Assembly: GCA_963784195.1 (NCBI GenBank)
Contig: CAWARA010000020.1
Location: 992,001 to 1,056,000 of the forward strand
Direction of reading: 5' to 3'
From: CAVQAH01 sp963784195
GTDB taxonomy: Bacteria; Acidobacteriota; Vicinamibacteria; Vicinamibacterales; 2-12-FULL-66-21
Length of the DNA stretch: 64,000 bases
The notes beneath the pieces were generated by a model, which was not told the DNA's origin, did not search any database, and saw only the letters and a list, made by a program, of their open reading frames with translations. Both the position numbers and the translations under genes were made by a program. Positions 29,389-39,350 of the stretch are shown piece after piece; position 1 is the first letter of the stretch, and the number at the start of each line of letters is the position of its first letter.

Positions 29389-30585
29389 ATGACCGACGCG
29401 AACGCGGCCACCCATCGCAACGTCATTCCGGGAGCGCGCATTCATGCACCGATGAGTGCGCGCTCCCCTCACGAACCCCACCGCATCGCCACCCCCCTCG
29501 AGCTCTTGTTCGATCTGGTCTTCGTCGTCGCCATCGCGCAAGCCGCGAACGGCCTGCATCATGCGATTGCGGGCGCGCATGCGTTCGAGGGACTCATGGG
29601 CTACCTGATGGTGTTCTTCGCCATCTGGTGGGCGTGGATGAACTTCACGTGGTTTGCCTCCGCCTACGACTGCGACGACGTGCCGTACCGACTGGCGGTG
29701 TTCGTCCAGATTGCCGGCGCGCTGATTCTCGCAGCTGGCGTACCGACGATGTTGGAGAGCCGCGAACCGAATCTCGCGACCCTCGGCGGCTACGTCGTCA
29801 TGCGTCTGGCCGTCGTCGGTCAATGGCTGCGCGCCGCGGCGTCCGATCCCGAGCGTCGCACCACCGCGCGACGATACGCGTTGGGGATTGCTCTTCTGCA
29901 AGTCGCGTGGGTCGGCATGCTGTTCGTGCCGCACCTCTGGGTTCCGGGTTTCCTCACCTTCGCCGCGTTGGAGCTCCTCGTCCCTGTATGGGCGGAGCGC
30001 TACAACCCCACGACGTGGCATCCGCATCACATCGCCGAACGCTACGGCCTTCTGACGATGATCGTGCTCGGCGAGTCAATCCTCGCGGCGACCGTCGCCG
30101 TCCAATCAGCCTTCGCGTCAGGCGATCCGACCTCGGGGCTGACCCCGCTGATCGTTGGCGGCCTCCTGATCGTGTATTCGCTGTGGTGGATGTATTTCGA
30201 TCGTCCGGTTCACGACTTGCTCACCAGTTTGCGTAAAGCGATCGTCTGGGGCTACGGCCACTACCTGGTTTTCGCGTCAGCCGCCGCCGTCGGTGCCGGA
30301 CTGGCCGTCTCGGTCGACTACGCGACGCATCACGCGAAGATCGACGCGGTCACCGCCGGAGCCGCCGTCGCGATACCGGTCGCTGTCTATCTGGTCTGCC
30401 TCTGGTTTCTGCACGACCGTCCGGAATACGGCTGGACCCGGGCGCTCGGACCGATCGCGGCCGTGCTCATTCTGCTCACACCGTTCACGGGACAGGCCGT
30501 GCTGCTCACCGGAGTGATCCTGGCGTCGCTCGTCGGGCTGAAGCTGATCGTCCGCAATCGCCAGCTTCGTCTGCTCGAGCGTTAG
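29389..30585 (+). CDS. LtrA-family (low temperature requirement A) membrane protein
   Basis: This 398-residue protein has about ten hydrophobic segments. It has the family's N-terminal signature (TPLELLFDLVFVVAIAQAANGL) and the conserved central motif HIAERYGLLTMIVLGESILA. The family is named from a Listeria gene linked to growth at low temperature; its biochemical activity is not established. It stands alone between the CsgG-like gene and a convergent serine hydrolase. ATG 29389 opens the frame, but ATG 29452 (MSARSPHEPHR), just before the conserved region, is equally likely. The 140 bases downstream hold nothing I recognise. Confidence 0.9.
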   Translation: MTDANAATHRNVIPGARIHAPMSARSPHEPHRIATPLELLFDLVFVVAIAQAANGLHHAIAGAHAFEGLMGYLMVFFAIWWAWMNFTWFASAYDCDDVPYRLAVFVQIAGALILAAGVPTMLESREPNLATLGGYVVMRLAVVGQWLRAAASDPERRTTARRYALGIALLQVAWVGMLFVPHLWVPGFLTFAALELLVPVWAERYNPTTWHPHHIAERYGLLTMIVLGESILAATVAVQSAFASGDPTSGLTPLIVGGLLIVYSLWWMYFDRPVHDLLTSLRKAIVWGYGHYLVFASAAAVGAGLAVSVDYATHHAKIDAVTAGAAVAIPVAVYLVCLWFLHDRPEYGWTRALGPIAAVLILLTPFTGQAVLLTGVILASLVGLKLIVRNRQLRLLER

Positions 30586-30725
30586 TTCGGTCGCCGATCG
30601 CCTGCGCCCGCAAGCGCGGCACATGCTCGATATCTACCTCCAGAAACGCGTGACGGCTCGGCGGCTGTCAGTGTAGCCGAGGGCTGTTCGAATTGTCGGA
30701 ATTCCCGAGGTCAGAGGAATCGACT

Positions 30726-31907
30726 TCAGGAAATCGATGTCAGCGCATCGAGAAGAGGATTGACAACGTTCCGTTGCTGTCCACCGAACACGTTCCAGGA
30801 CTGCACGACGGCGACGATATCGCGCGAGGGAATCACGAACAGAAACTGTCCGCCGAATCCCCGGCCCGCCCACACGTCGGCACCATTTCGTGCCGTGAGC
30901 CACCACTGATAGCCATAGTCCCAGCCCGGGGCGACACTCTTCGCATGCCGCGTCGTCGCCGCGCGGACCCATGTCGCCGGCAGAACTCGCGTGCCATTCC
31001 ACATACCGTCGCGCAGGTAGAGATAGCCAATCCTGGCGAGATCCTCGGATGACAGATACAGACCGCCCTCGGTGTCCGGATGCCCGGTCGGAGTCTTCTT
31101 CCAGTGAAAGTCCTTGATCCCGATTGGTTTGAACAGGTGCGCGTTCGCGTATTCGTCGATGAACTGCCCGGTTGCCTTTCTGATAATCCCCGAGAGCAGC
31201 TGGCTGCCGCCGCTGTTGTAGACCCACTTCGTTCCTGGATCGGCATCCATTGGCTGACTCAGCGTGAACTCGATCCAGTCCTTGCTGACCTCGAGTTGAT
31301 ACGTGGTGTTGGTGGCATCGAGTGGCCGATCCGACTCATGCCACTCGATACCCGACCGCATGGTCAGGACGTCGTCGAGGGTCGCTTTACGCAGGCGAGG
31401 GTCGACACGGGAGAGATCGCGATCCTGGAAAAAGGTCAGAAAAGGGACGTCGAGGCGCGCGATCTCGCCACGGCCGAGCGCAATGCCGATGATCGTGGCC
31501 GCCACGGACTTCGTGACCGACTGCAGCGTGTGCACGTCGCGACCCTGGTAGTACGGATGCCAGTTCGGATGGTAGTAGTTGAACTCGTGCATCCTTGACT
31601 GGTCGGTGCACCCCTCACCGCAGCCGAGCGGACCAGTGTGGCCGCGGCTGATCTCCCCATAATCGCGGACGTACCGCTTGTTGACGACCGCATGGCCGTT
31701 GCGGATCACGAGCATCCGATCGATGTTTCCGTAGACGCCGCTGGCAATGTCGCGATCGAGCGCGTCGAAGGGGGCCGCGGCAAGCCCCTGCGATTCGGGG
31801 GTCGCCGCAGGCCAGGAGGCGGATGGCCATACAGCAGGCGGCTGCGCCGTTGCTGCAAACGATGCAATGGCGACGAATCCAATCGCGACGACACGCGTGA
31901 GCGTCAT
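30726..31907 (-). CDS. Secreted serine hydrolase of the class C beta-lactamase fold
   Basis: This 393-residue protein starts at ATG 31907 with a signal peptide (RVVAIGFVAIASFAATAQ). Catalytic motifs of the penicillin-binding-like fold are present: SVTK (Ser nucleophile and Lys, within LQSVTKSVAATI), YNSGG as the YxN-type motif, and AGRGFGGQ near the C-terminus in the place of the KTG/HxG motif. The family includes esterases, D-aminopeptidases and beta-lactamases; nothing fixes the substrate. Upstream in-frame codons to 32102 run into the neighbouring gene and are not conserved-looking, so I use the shorter start. Confidence 0.88.
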   Translation of the reverse strand: MTLTRVVAIGFVAIASFAATAQPPAVWPSASWPAATPESQGLAAAPFDALDRDIASGVYGNIDRMLVIRNGHAVVNKRYVRDYGEISRGHTGPLGCGEGCTDQSRMHEFNYYHPNWHPYYQGRDVHTLQSVTKSVAATIIGIALGRGEIARLDVPFLTFFQDRDLSRVDPRLRKATLDDVLTMRSGIEWHESDRPLDATNTTYQLEVSKDWIEFTLSQPMDADPGTKWVYNSGGSQLLSGIIRKATGQFIDEYANAHLFKPIGIKDFHWKKTPTGHPDTEGGLYLSSEDLARIGYLYLRDGMWNGTRVLPATWVRAATTRHAKSVAPGWDYGYQWWLTARNGADVWAGRGFGGQFLFVIPSRDIVAVVQSWNVFGGQQRNVVNPLLDALTSIS

Positions 31908-32037
31908 CCGGGCATCATAGCCATCTACGCGGCAGAATGCCGATTGCCTGTGACAGAACGCTGCCGCTCGTGCTCGACTCGCCGGGTTCGGTTCGCCGCT
32001 AACTCGATTCGTTTCGGATCGTTGAAGAGACCGGGGC

Positions 32038-32310
32038 CTACCTGGCTGCGAAACGCTCGGCGGCGCGCGCTTTGGCTCTGGCGGCCCACTCCTCGCGGTC
32101 ACGCGGCGGTGCAGACGTCACCAGGGAATCGATCAGCTGGCGGGCAACCGCCGAGACATCTTCGACCGCCTTGCTGAAGATCGCTTCGTTCGCATGTGAG
32201 GGCTTCGTAAACCCCGACAATTTTCGAACGAACTGGACGGCCGCGGCCTGAACCTCCTCATCAGTAGCGGGAGGGTCGAAGTTGAAGAGGGTACGAATGT
32301 TTCGGCACAT
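32038..32310 (-). CDS. DUF2277-family small protein
   Basis: This 90-residue cytoplasmic protein starts MCRNIRTLFNFDPPATDEEVQ, the strongly conserved N-terminus of DUF2277, and continues with AAAVQFVRKLSGFTKPSHANE, which is also typical. The C-terminus is charged and helical. The function of the family is unknown. It sits alone, 130 bases upstream of the serine hydrolase and 29 bases after the ADOP gene end, all on the minus strand. The full family length is present. Confidence 0.9.
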   Translation of the reverse strand: MCRNIRTLFNFDPPATDEEVQAAAVQFVRKLSGFTKPSHANEAIFSKAVEDVSAVARQLIDSLVTSAPPRDREEWAARAKARAAERFAAR

Positions 32311-32339
32311 ACCTTCATTTTACCCACCTGACAGGTTCC

Positions 32340-34983
32340 TCAGCTCGTCCGCAGGACCTTCAACGGATCGAGACGCGAGGCGCGGATGGCCGGCATCAGG
32401 CTCGCGAGCAGAGACACCATGAGCAACCCGCCCGCCACCGACGCGAGCGTCAATGGATCCGAAGCGCTGACCCCGTATAAGAGCTTTTCCAGGAGCTTTC
32501 CAGATGCCAGCGCGGCCACCGTCCCCACCGCGACGCCGATGATTGCCGGAGTCATGCCCTCGAGCACCACGAGCCGCAGAACTTCCGGCGTCCCTGCTCC
32601 CAACGCAGTTCTGATCCCGATCTCGCGGCTACGGCCCCGGACGATGTACGACAGGACGCTGTAGATGCCGACGGACGCGAGGGTGAGTGCAACGAATGCG
32701 AAGAGTCCCAGCAGGACGGCACTGAACCGCTGGAACGTCAGCTTCGTTTCGAGCACGTCGCTCATCGTCCGCACCCGCTGAACCGGCTGCTCTGGATCGA
32801 TCGCGCGGACCACACCGGACGCGGACTGCGCGATCGACATCGGCGGAACGGCTGTCCTGACCACGATCGAAAGGCCGCTCCAGTCTCGTTCCCTCGAGTA
32901 CCTGGTACACGGTCGGCTGCGCTGCGCTGGCCAGCTCACCCTGCTTGACGTCGCCGACGATGCCGATGACGGTCTTCGTGACCGTCCTCGATTCCAGCGG
33001 CAAGGTGATACGCCGGCCGACGGGATCCTCGTCTCGCCAGAGCAGTTTGGCAGCGGAGCGGCTCACGAGCAGCACCTCGACGTCGCCGGTAGCAATGTCA
33101 CGGCCAGCCAGGATCGGGATGCTCATCGCGCGAACGTATCCGGGCAGGATCTTGCGAACCTCGACCGTCGGCTGATCGCGGGGCAGCAGCTCGGCATGTC
33201 CCTCGAGAACGATCGGCTGGACCGAGCCAAGCTGCGACGGCAGATCGTCGATCGCGCCGGCAGCCTCGACGCCCGGGAGCGCTCGAACGCGCTCCAGGAG
33301 CGTGTCGAAGAATGCCGTACGTTTCGCTGGTGACTCGTAGCGCGTTTCCGGCAGCGCCACGTCCATGGTCAGCACATTCCGTGGATCGATTCCGGTATCG
33401 ACGCTTCGCAGCGCAGCGAGGCTGCGAATCATGACACCGGCGCCCATGAGCAGAACGAGCGACAGGGCAACCTCGCAGATAATCAGGACACGCCGCGTCC
33501 GCAAACCGACGCCCGCGTCATTCCGGCCGCCCTCTTTGAGCGCACCGTTGAGATCCACCCCGCCTGCGCGAAGCGCCGGCAGAGCGCCCGCCAGAACACC
33601 GGTGAGTATCGAGACCGCCGCAACGAACATCAGGACTCGTCCGTCGAGCGTGATCTCGTCGGCGCGCGGCAGCTGATCGGCCAACAGTTGAGTTCCCGCC
33701 GAAAGGCTGGCTCGAGCCAGTATCAGCCCTGCGACCCCACCTGCGGCTGACAGCAGAAGCGACTCGACGAGCAGCTGCTGGAAGACACGCGCGCGGCCCG
33801 CACCCAGCGCGGCTCTGATCGCGATCTCCTTGCTTCGGCCGAGCGCGCGCGCGAAGAGCAGGTTGCCAACGTTCGCGCAGGCGATGAGCAGCACGAGGGC
33901 GACCGCGGCCAGCAGCATCACCAGCGGCATCCGGACGTCCCCGACGATGAGCTCCTGCAGCGGAATCACCGTCGCGCCCCAGCCGGCGTTCTCCTGCGGA
34001 TACTGCTGCTCGAGCCGCGTCGAGATCAGATTCATTTCTGCGATAGCGGCAGACACTTGGACATCCGGCTTCAGTTTGGCGACGACCTGCGCGTTGTGAT
34101 TCTCACGGACGGCGCGTTCGGCGTCGGTGTACGCGAGCGGGACGAGGATGTCCCTGCTCGCCGCACCCCACGACGCAATCGAAAAACGAGGCGGCAACAC
34201 GCCGACGATCGTGTAGGGTTCGCCGTCGAGCGTCAGCGTCCGGCCGACTGCTTCCCCGCCACCCAACCGGCGCTTCCAGAAACCATCGCTGACGACGGCG
34301 ACATGGCCACGCCCCGGAGAATCCTCATCGGGCAGAAATACGCGCCCCTGCGCCGCATTCACGCGAATGACCTCGAAGAAGCCGGCGCCGACGGCGGCCG
34401 CAACCAACGCTTCAGGATTGCCAAGGCCGGTGAGCGTGAACTGGCGGAAACGGTAAATCGCCATGCGCTCGAAGAGCTTCGCATCGCGCTCCCAGTCGTA
34501 GTAGTTCGCGGGAGACACCGGGAACGTCGGCATATCGGGAAACGCACTTTGCGGAGGAACGTGAAACAGGCGCACGAGGCGATCGGGCTGCTCGTAGGGC
34601 AGCGGCCGGAGCAGGACGGCGTTCACGATGCTGAAAATCGCCGCATTGGCACCGATGCCCAACGCGAGGACGGCAACAACCGCCAGCGTGAACGAGGGCG
34701 CGCGGGACAAAACGCGGAGGCCATAGCGAAGGTCAGCCGTAATTGTGCGCAACACTGGATCTCCCGAGGCGTGTAATTGGGAATCGACGACGGCCGCCCG
34801 CGTTCGCGGCGGCGACGCGAGGCAGCGCAGCGTCTGACGCCAGAGCCACCGCCGTGCACGTCGCGGCGATGCAGACGCGCGCGCCTGAAACTCTTCGACC
34901 AGATCGCCGACGATGAAGTCATGCCACTCGGACGAGAGACGTCGTGAGAGAAGCCACAACGCCAGGCGCGGAGGCGTCGTCAC
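32340..34983 (-). CDS. ADOP-family permease with prefix domain, coupled to PadR (one frameshift)
   Basis: This permease of about 880 residues has a frame change near 32890. The start GTG 34983 overlaps the PadR stop (GTGA). Residues 1-50 form a soluble prefix (LALWLLSRRLSSEWHDFIVGD, then LVEEFQ) typical of PadR-linked permeases. Helix 1 (GIGANAAIFSIVNAVLLRPLPY) and the first core domain follow, then ACANVGNLLFARALGRSKEIAIR split near 33850, EVALSLVLLMGAGVMIRSL, the second core domain (VIGIVGDVKQG), and after the break the final helices ending in RASRLDPLKVLRTS. No ATPase gene is adjacent. Expression is likely set by the coupled PadR repressor. Confidence 0.9.
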
Positions 34984-35321
34984 CGTTCCCCCAGGCGCGT
35001 CTCGAGACCCTCGGCCATTGAGGTAAGGGCGCGATACGCCTGACGCAGCGCCGAGAGCCCCGCGGGCCGCAGCGCGTAGAACTTCCGGCGTCTGCCTCCG
35101 CGCTGGGGAGTCGGTTCGCCCACCCACGATCGCAACAGTCCCTTGGTTTCCAGCCGATCCAGCGTTGTGTACACCGCATTGATGGAAACGTCCCGGCCAG
35201 ACCGCAGCTCGATCTCCTGACGGATCGCCGCCCCGTATGCGTCGTCGGAGAGCCGAAGCACACCGAGGAGGACGAGCTGTTCGAAATCGCCGAGTACCGG
35301 GTGTTTTGGCTTAAACCACAT
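34980..35321 (-). CDS. PadR-family transcriptional regulator
   Basis: This 113-residue winged-helix regulator starts MWFKPKHPVLGDFEQLVLLGVLRL and shows the PadR helix-turn-helix (DDAYGAAIRQEIELRSGRDVSINAVYTTLDRLE, spread over about 35120-35240) and a wing with GRRRKFYALRPAG. PadR proteins repress their own operon until a ligand or stress releases them. Its stop overlaps the permease start by four bases, so regulator and permease are translated together. The ligand is unknown. Confidence 0.93.
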   Translation of the reverse strand: MWFKPKHPVLGDFEQLVLLGVLRLSDDAYGAAIRQEIELRSGRDVSINAVYTTLDRLETKGLLRSWVGEPTPQRGGRRRKFYALRPAGLSALRQAYRALTSMAEGLETRLGER

Positions 35322-35438
35322 TGTGGGTGATATGCGTCAGGTAACTTGGACGGAAGAACCGTGAAAAGGGTTGCATGCGGCCCGGCTGGTCTCTCCTTCC
35401 TGCTGAGGTATTATCCGGCCTGACTCAGGAGCCAGCCG

Positions 35439-38400
35439 ATGATGAATGCCGTCAAAACACCTACCCGTCGTCGCCACCGTGTGGCCTCGTCAACGCTTGC
35501 GCTGTTGGTGGCGTTTGCGGCGTACGCACTGCCGGCGGCCCAGCCAGCTGCCAGGAAGGCACTGACCGTCGAGGACTACACCAAGTGGCGGAGCATCTCC
35601 AGCCAGGAGATCTCTGGCGACGGCAAGTGGGTGGCCTATACGCTGCAGCTCACCAACACCGTCGCCGCAGAAGCCAAGCCAGTTCTCCACTTGAAAAATC
35701 TCGAAACGAACGAGGAGATCAAGGTGGAGCACGCGACCGGCGGCATCTTCTCTCCTGATTCGAAATGGATTGCCTACCAGGTCGATCCGGGTGCGGCACA
35801 ACGCGCGCGTCAGGGCCGCTCGGGCCAGGGAGGATCGGGCGGTAATCAGACGCCTGACGCAAATCCGGCGCCGCCAACTGCGCCAAGCCCTGGACCAGCA
35901 CCCGCGACGCACCAACGCAGCCCACCGCCCCGCGCAGCCACCAGCGCAAACGCCGCAGGCTCCTTCGACAGGTTCAGGGCAGGCCCCTTCGACAGGCTCA
36001 GGCCAGGGCCGGGGGAACGCCGCGATCCCGCCGCGCCGCGCCGAACTCCGGAACCTCACGACTGGCGCCGTGCAATCCTGGCAGGACATCCAGACGTTTA
36101 CTTTCTCCCCGACCTCCACCCACGTGTTCTTCAAGCGCCGGCCCGCTGAAGGTGCTGGTGCCGCGGCAGGACGAGGCGGTACGGGAGGTCCCGGTGGCGG
36201 CGGCGCGCCTGGTGGCGGGGGCGGACGCGGCGGGGCGGCCGAAACACCAGCAGGTCCGCGCGGCACCGACGTCATCCTCGTCGATCTGCGGACCGGCCGT
36301 CACCAGCTCCTGGGCAGCGTCGGTGACATCGCGTTCAATCGCACGGGGACGCTGCTCGCGTATACCGTCGACGCCGCCGTCAAGGACGGCAACGGCCTAT
36401 TCGTCTTCGACACGCGCAGCGGACGGACGGCGACGCTCGACAACGACTCCAAGCAATACAACCGTCTCGTGTGGAACGACGGAGGCACGGCACTCGCCGC
36501 CGTCAAGGGAAGCGACGTCGAGAAGATGCGCGAGAAGGACAACGTGTTGATCGCCTTCCCCGACGTCCCTGGCGCGTTCGATGACGAGGGAGACGAGGTC
36601 GTGAAGCCGGTGATCCTCGATCCGGCGAAGACCGACAACTTCCCGAAGGGATGGGTCGTCAGCGATCGCGGCGCTGTCTCGTGGAGCGAAGACAACGCGC
36701 GTGTGTTCTTCGGCATCAAGGAGCAATCCGCGGCGGCGGACACGACACGCAAGACGACGGACGAGGCGCCGGACGTCGACGTGTGGAATACCGTCGACGA
36801 GCGCATCCAGTCGGCGCAGATGGTGCGCGCCGATCAGGACCGCAACTTCACGTTCCGTCAGGCCTTCGATGTGTCGGCAAAGCGCTACATCACGCTCTCG
36901 GATGCCACGATGCGCGACCTCGAGATCGCGCCGGATGGCAAGTGGGCCATCGGACGCGACACGCGGGGCTACATCCACGACCATAAGCGGCCGGCCGCAG
37001 ACTTCTACCGCGTCAACACGTCCACCGGCGAACGAACGCTGATGTTCAAGGGGCAGCTGACGAGTGGACACGTCTTCGGCATCACGCCGCACGGCACTCA
37101 TTTCCTGTACTGGAAGGACAACCGGTTCCAGGCGTACGACCTCGACGCCGGCACGAGCAAGCCGCTCGGCAACGGGAACGGGCTGAGCTTCGTGGACATG
37201 GAATTCGACCATCCGGGTCCCAAGCCGTCGTATGGAATTGCCGGCTACACGAGTGACGGCAAGGCCGCGATCGCGCAGCACCGCTACGACCTCTGGCTGT
37301 TGCCGCTCGATGGGTCGGCACCGAAGAACCTGACCAATGGCATGGGAACGAAGAACGAGATGCGTTTCCGTTACGTGCGGCCAGAGCCCGTCGACCTCAC
37401 GATCGCCCGAGCCGTGGGACCCCGCGGCACGATCGATCTGTCGAAGCCGCTGACACTCTCGGCCTACGGCGAGTGGACCAAGAAGTCCGGCTACTACGAG
37501 CTCGCGAGCGGTCAGCTCAAGGAGTTGGTCTACGAGGACGCCTCCTTCACCACGCCGGTCAAAGCGGCGAAGGCCGACAAGTACCTCTTCACGCGCCAGA
37601 CGTTCGTCGAGTTTCCCGATCTGCGCATTTCGGGTCCAGGCTTCAAGGATTCAAAGAAGATCACGGACGCGAATCCGCAGCAGGCGGAGTATCAATGGGG
37701 ACGCCGTATCCTGTTCGACTACAAGAACAAGGACGGCCTGCGCCTGCAGGGCATCCTGGCGTTGCCAGACGACTACAAGCCCGGCGAGAAACGGCCGATG
37801 ATCGTCACCTTCTACGAGAAGAACTCGCAGGGATTGCATCGCTACAACATGCCGTCGTACCTGACCGGCATGGGCAGTTCTCCGATGGAAGCGGTCAGCC
37901 GCGGCTACGTCACGATGCTCCCGGACATCCATTTCCGCACCGGCTCGTCGCACAGCGACATGCTCGAATGCGTCGAAGCGGCGACACGCAAGGTCATCGA
38001 GATGGGCTACGTCGATCCGAAGCGCATCGGCGTCAGCGGTCACAGCTACGGCGGCGAGGGCGCAGCGTTCATCGGCGTGATGTCGAAGATGTTCGCGGCC
38101 ATTGGCATGGGGGCCGGCGTCACAGATCTCTATTCCGACTTCAGCCAGAACTGGGGCTGGGCCTATCAATACTCCGGCGGCAGCGGCGCCAACGGGAACG
38201 ACTATTACCTCTACGGTCAGGGCCGCTGGGGCTTCTCCCCGTGGGACGACCCGGAGCGCTACCGGTTCGAGTCCGCACTCACCCACGCGCCCAAAGCGGT
38301 CGCGCCGTTCCTGATCATGCACGGGACAGCCGACCCGACCGTCGACTTCAACAACGGCCTCGGTTTCTACAACGCGCTTCGCTACAACGGGAAGAAGGCG

Positions 38401-38583
38401 ATCCTGCTGGCGTACCCAGGCGAAGGTCACGGCTTGCGCGGCATGGCGAATCGCAAGGACCTCACCACGCGGTTCTTCCAGTTCTTCGATCACTACCTGA
38501 AAGACGCGCCTGCGCCGAAGTGGATGACCGACGGCGTGCCATTCCTGAAGAAGGATGAAAGGACGGAAGCGGGAGGCAAGTAG
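35439..38583 (+). CDS. Secreted S9-family (prolyl oligopeptidase-like) peptidase (one frameshift)
   Basis: This peptidase of about 1,040 residues has a frame change in a low-complexity stretch near 35910-35930. The signal peptide (STLALLVAFAAYALPAA) and the propeller start (ALTVEDYTKWRSISSQEIS) precede the break. Afterwards come two copies of APSTGSGQ (a dispersed-repeat insertion), a Gly-rich insert (about 36170-36240), the remaining beta-propeller, and the alpha/beta-hydrolase domain. Catalytic residues are Ser in GHSYGGEG, Asp in HGTADPTVD and His in GEGHGLRG. It should cut peptides outside the cytoplasm. The esterase gene starts on the base after its stop codon, so the two form an operon. 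ATG 35439 and the next codon are both Met. Confidence 0.88.
35962..36005. repeat. Two tandem copies of a CCTTCGACAGG(C/T)TCAGG repeat inside the S9 peptidase gene
   Basis: Copies start at 35962 and 35986, a 24-base period equal to eight codons. In the gene's frame they encode APSTGSGQ twice; on the opposite strand they read as PEPVEG. This sequence is a widespread dispersed repeat in many high-GC bacterial genomes (from memory). Here it has entered a coding region in frame, between the signal-peptide side and the propeller, so the protein tolerates it. Confidence 0.75.
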
Positions 38584-39345
38584 ATGCAGGTCACCCGCCG
38601 GCGTTTCGGGGCGGTCACCGGAGGCACAGTCATCTCGCTGGCCTTCGGCGCGGCGTGCCACGCCAGCGACGCGCAGCAGGGTAGCGATGGACGGATTGCC
38701 GCCCGTCCGCGGAAAACGCCAGGCAAGAGCGAATCGACAGCCGGAGCTCGCGCGCTTGGTCTGGCCAGCGGACGCGACGCCCTGATTCACATGCCGGCGA
38801 ACGTCACCGCGTCGAAGCTCCCCCTCCTGGTCCTCTTGCACGGCGCTGGCGGCAGCGGCGCCGGAATCCTGAAACGTCTCGGGGCAGCGGCCGAGAAGGC
38901 CGGCATCGCCGTTCTTGCGCCGGACTCCCGGGACGGCACGTGGGACGCCATCCGTGGCTCCTTCGGGCCTGACGTCATGTTCCTGAACCGGGCCCTGGAG
39001 CGCGTGTTCGAGACGGTGCCGGTCGATCCCACAAAGGTCACGGTCGGCGGATTCTCCGATGGCGCGACGTATGCCCTTTCGCTCGGTCTGATCAACGGCG
39101 AGCTATTCCGGCGGATCCTCGCGTTCTCGCCCGGCTTTATCGTGGAGGGCTCGCTCCACGGCAAGCCGCGCATCTTCGTCTCGCATGGCACCGGCGATCC
39201 CATCCTTCCCATCGATCGCTGCAGCCGCGTCATCGTTCCCGGGCTCAAGAAAAGCGGGTACGACGTGACGTTCCGAGAGTTCGAGGGCGGTCACACGGTG
39301 CCGCCGGAGATCGCCGCCGAAGGCATGCGCTGGGCGGCTGAGTAG
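38584..39345 (+). CDS. Exported alpha/beta-hydrolase (phospholipase/carboxylesterase type)
   Basis: This 253-residue protein starts at ATG 38584 directly after the peptidase stop, with GGGAGG in the preceding codons. The N-terminus has a Tat-like twin Arg (TRRRFGAV) and a Cys at about residue 25 that could be lipidated. The core shows LLVLLHGAGGSG (oxyanion side), the nucleophile elbow GGFSDGAT (Ser), HGTGDPILPID (Asp) and GGHTVPPEI (His), matching the carboxylesterase/phospholipase family. It should hydrolyse esters outside the cytoplasm. Its end lies five bases from the convergent ADOP gene end. Confidence 0.85.
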   Translation: MQVTRRRFGAVTGGTVISLAFGAACHASDAQQGSDGRIAARPRKTPGKSESTAGARALGLASGRDALIHMPANVTASKLPLLVLLHGAGGSGAGILKRLGAAAEKAGIAVLAPDSRDGTWDAIRGSFGPDVMFLNRALERVFETVPVDPTKVTVGGFSDGATYALSLGLINGELFRRILAFSPGFIVEGSLHGKPRIFVSHGTGDPILPIDRCSRVIVPGLKKSGYDVTFREFEGGHTVPPEIAAEGMRWAAE

Positions 39346-39350
39346 CGAGC

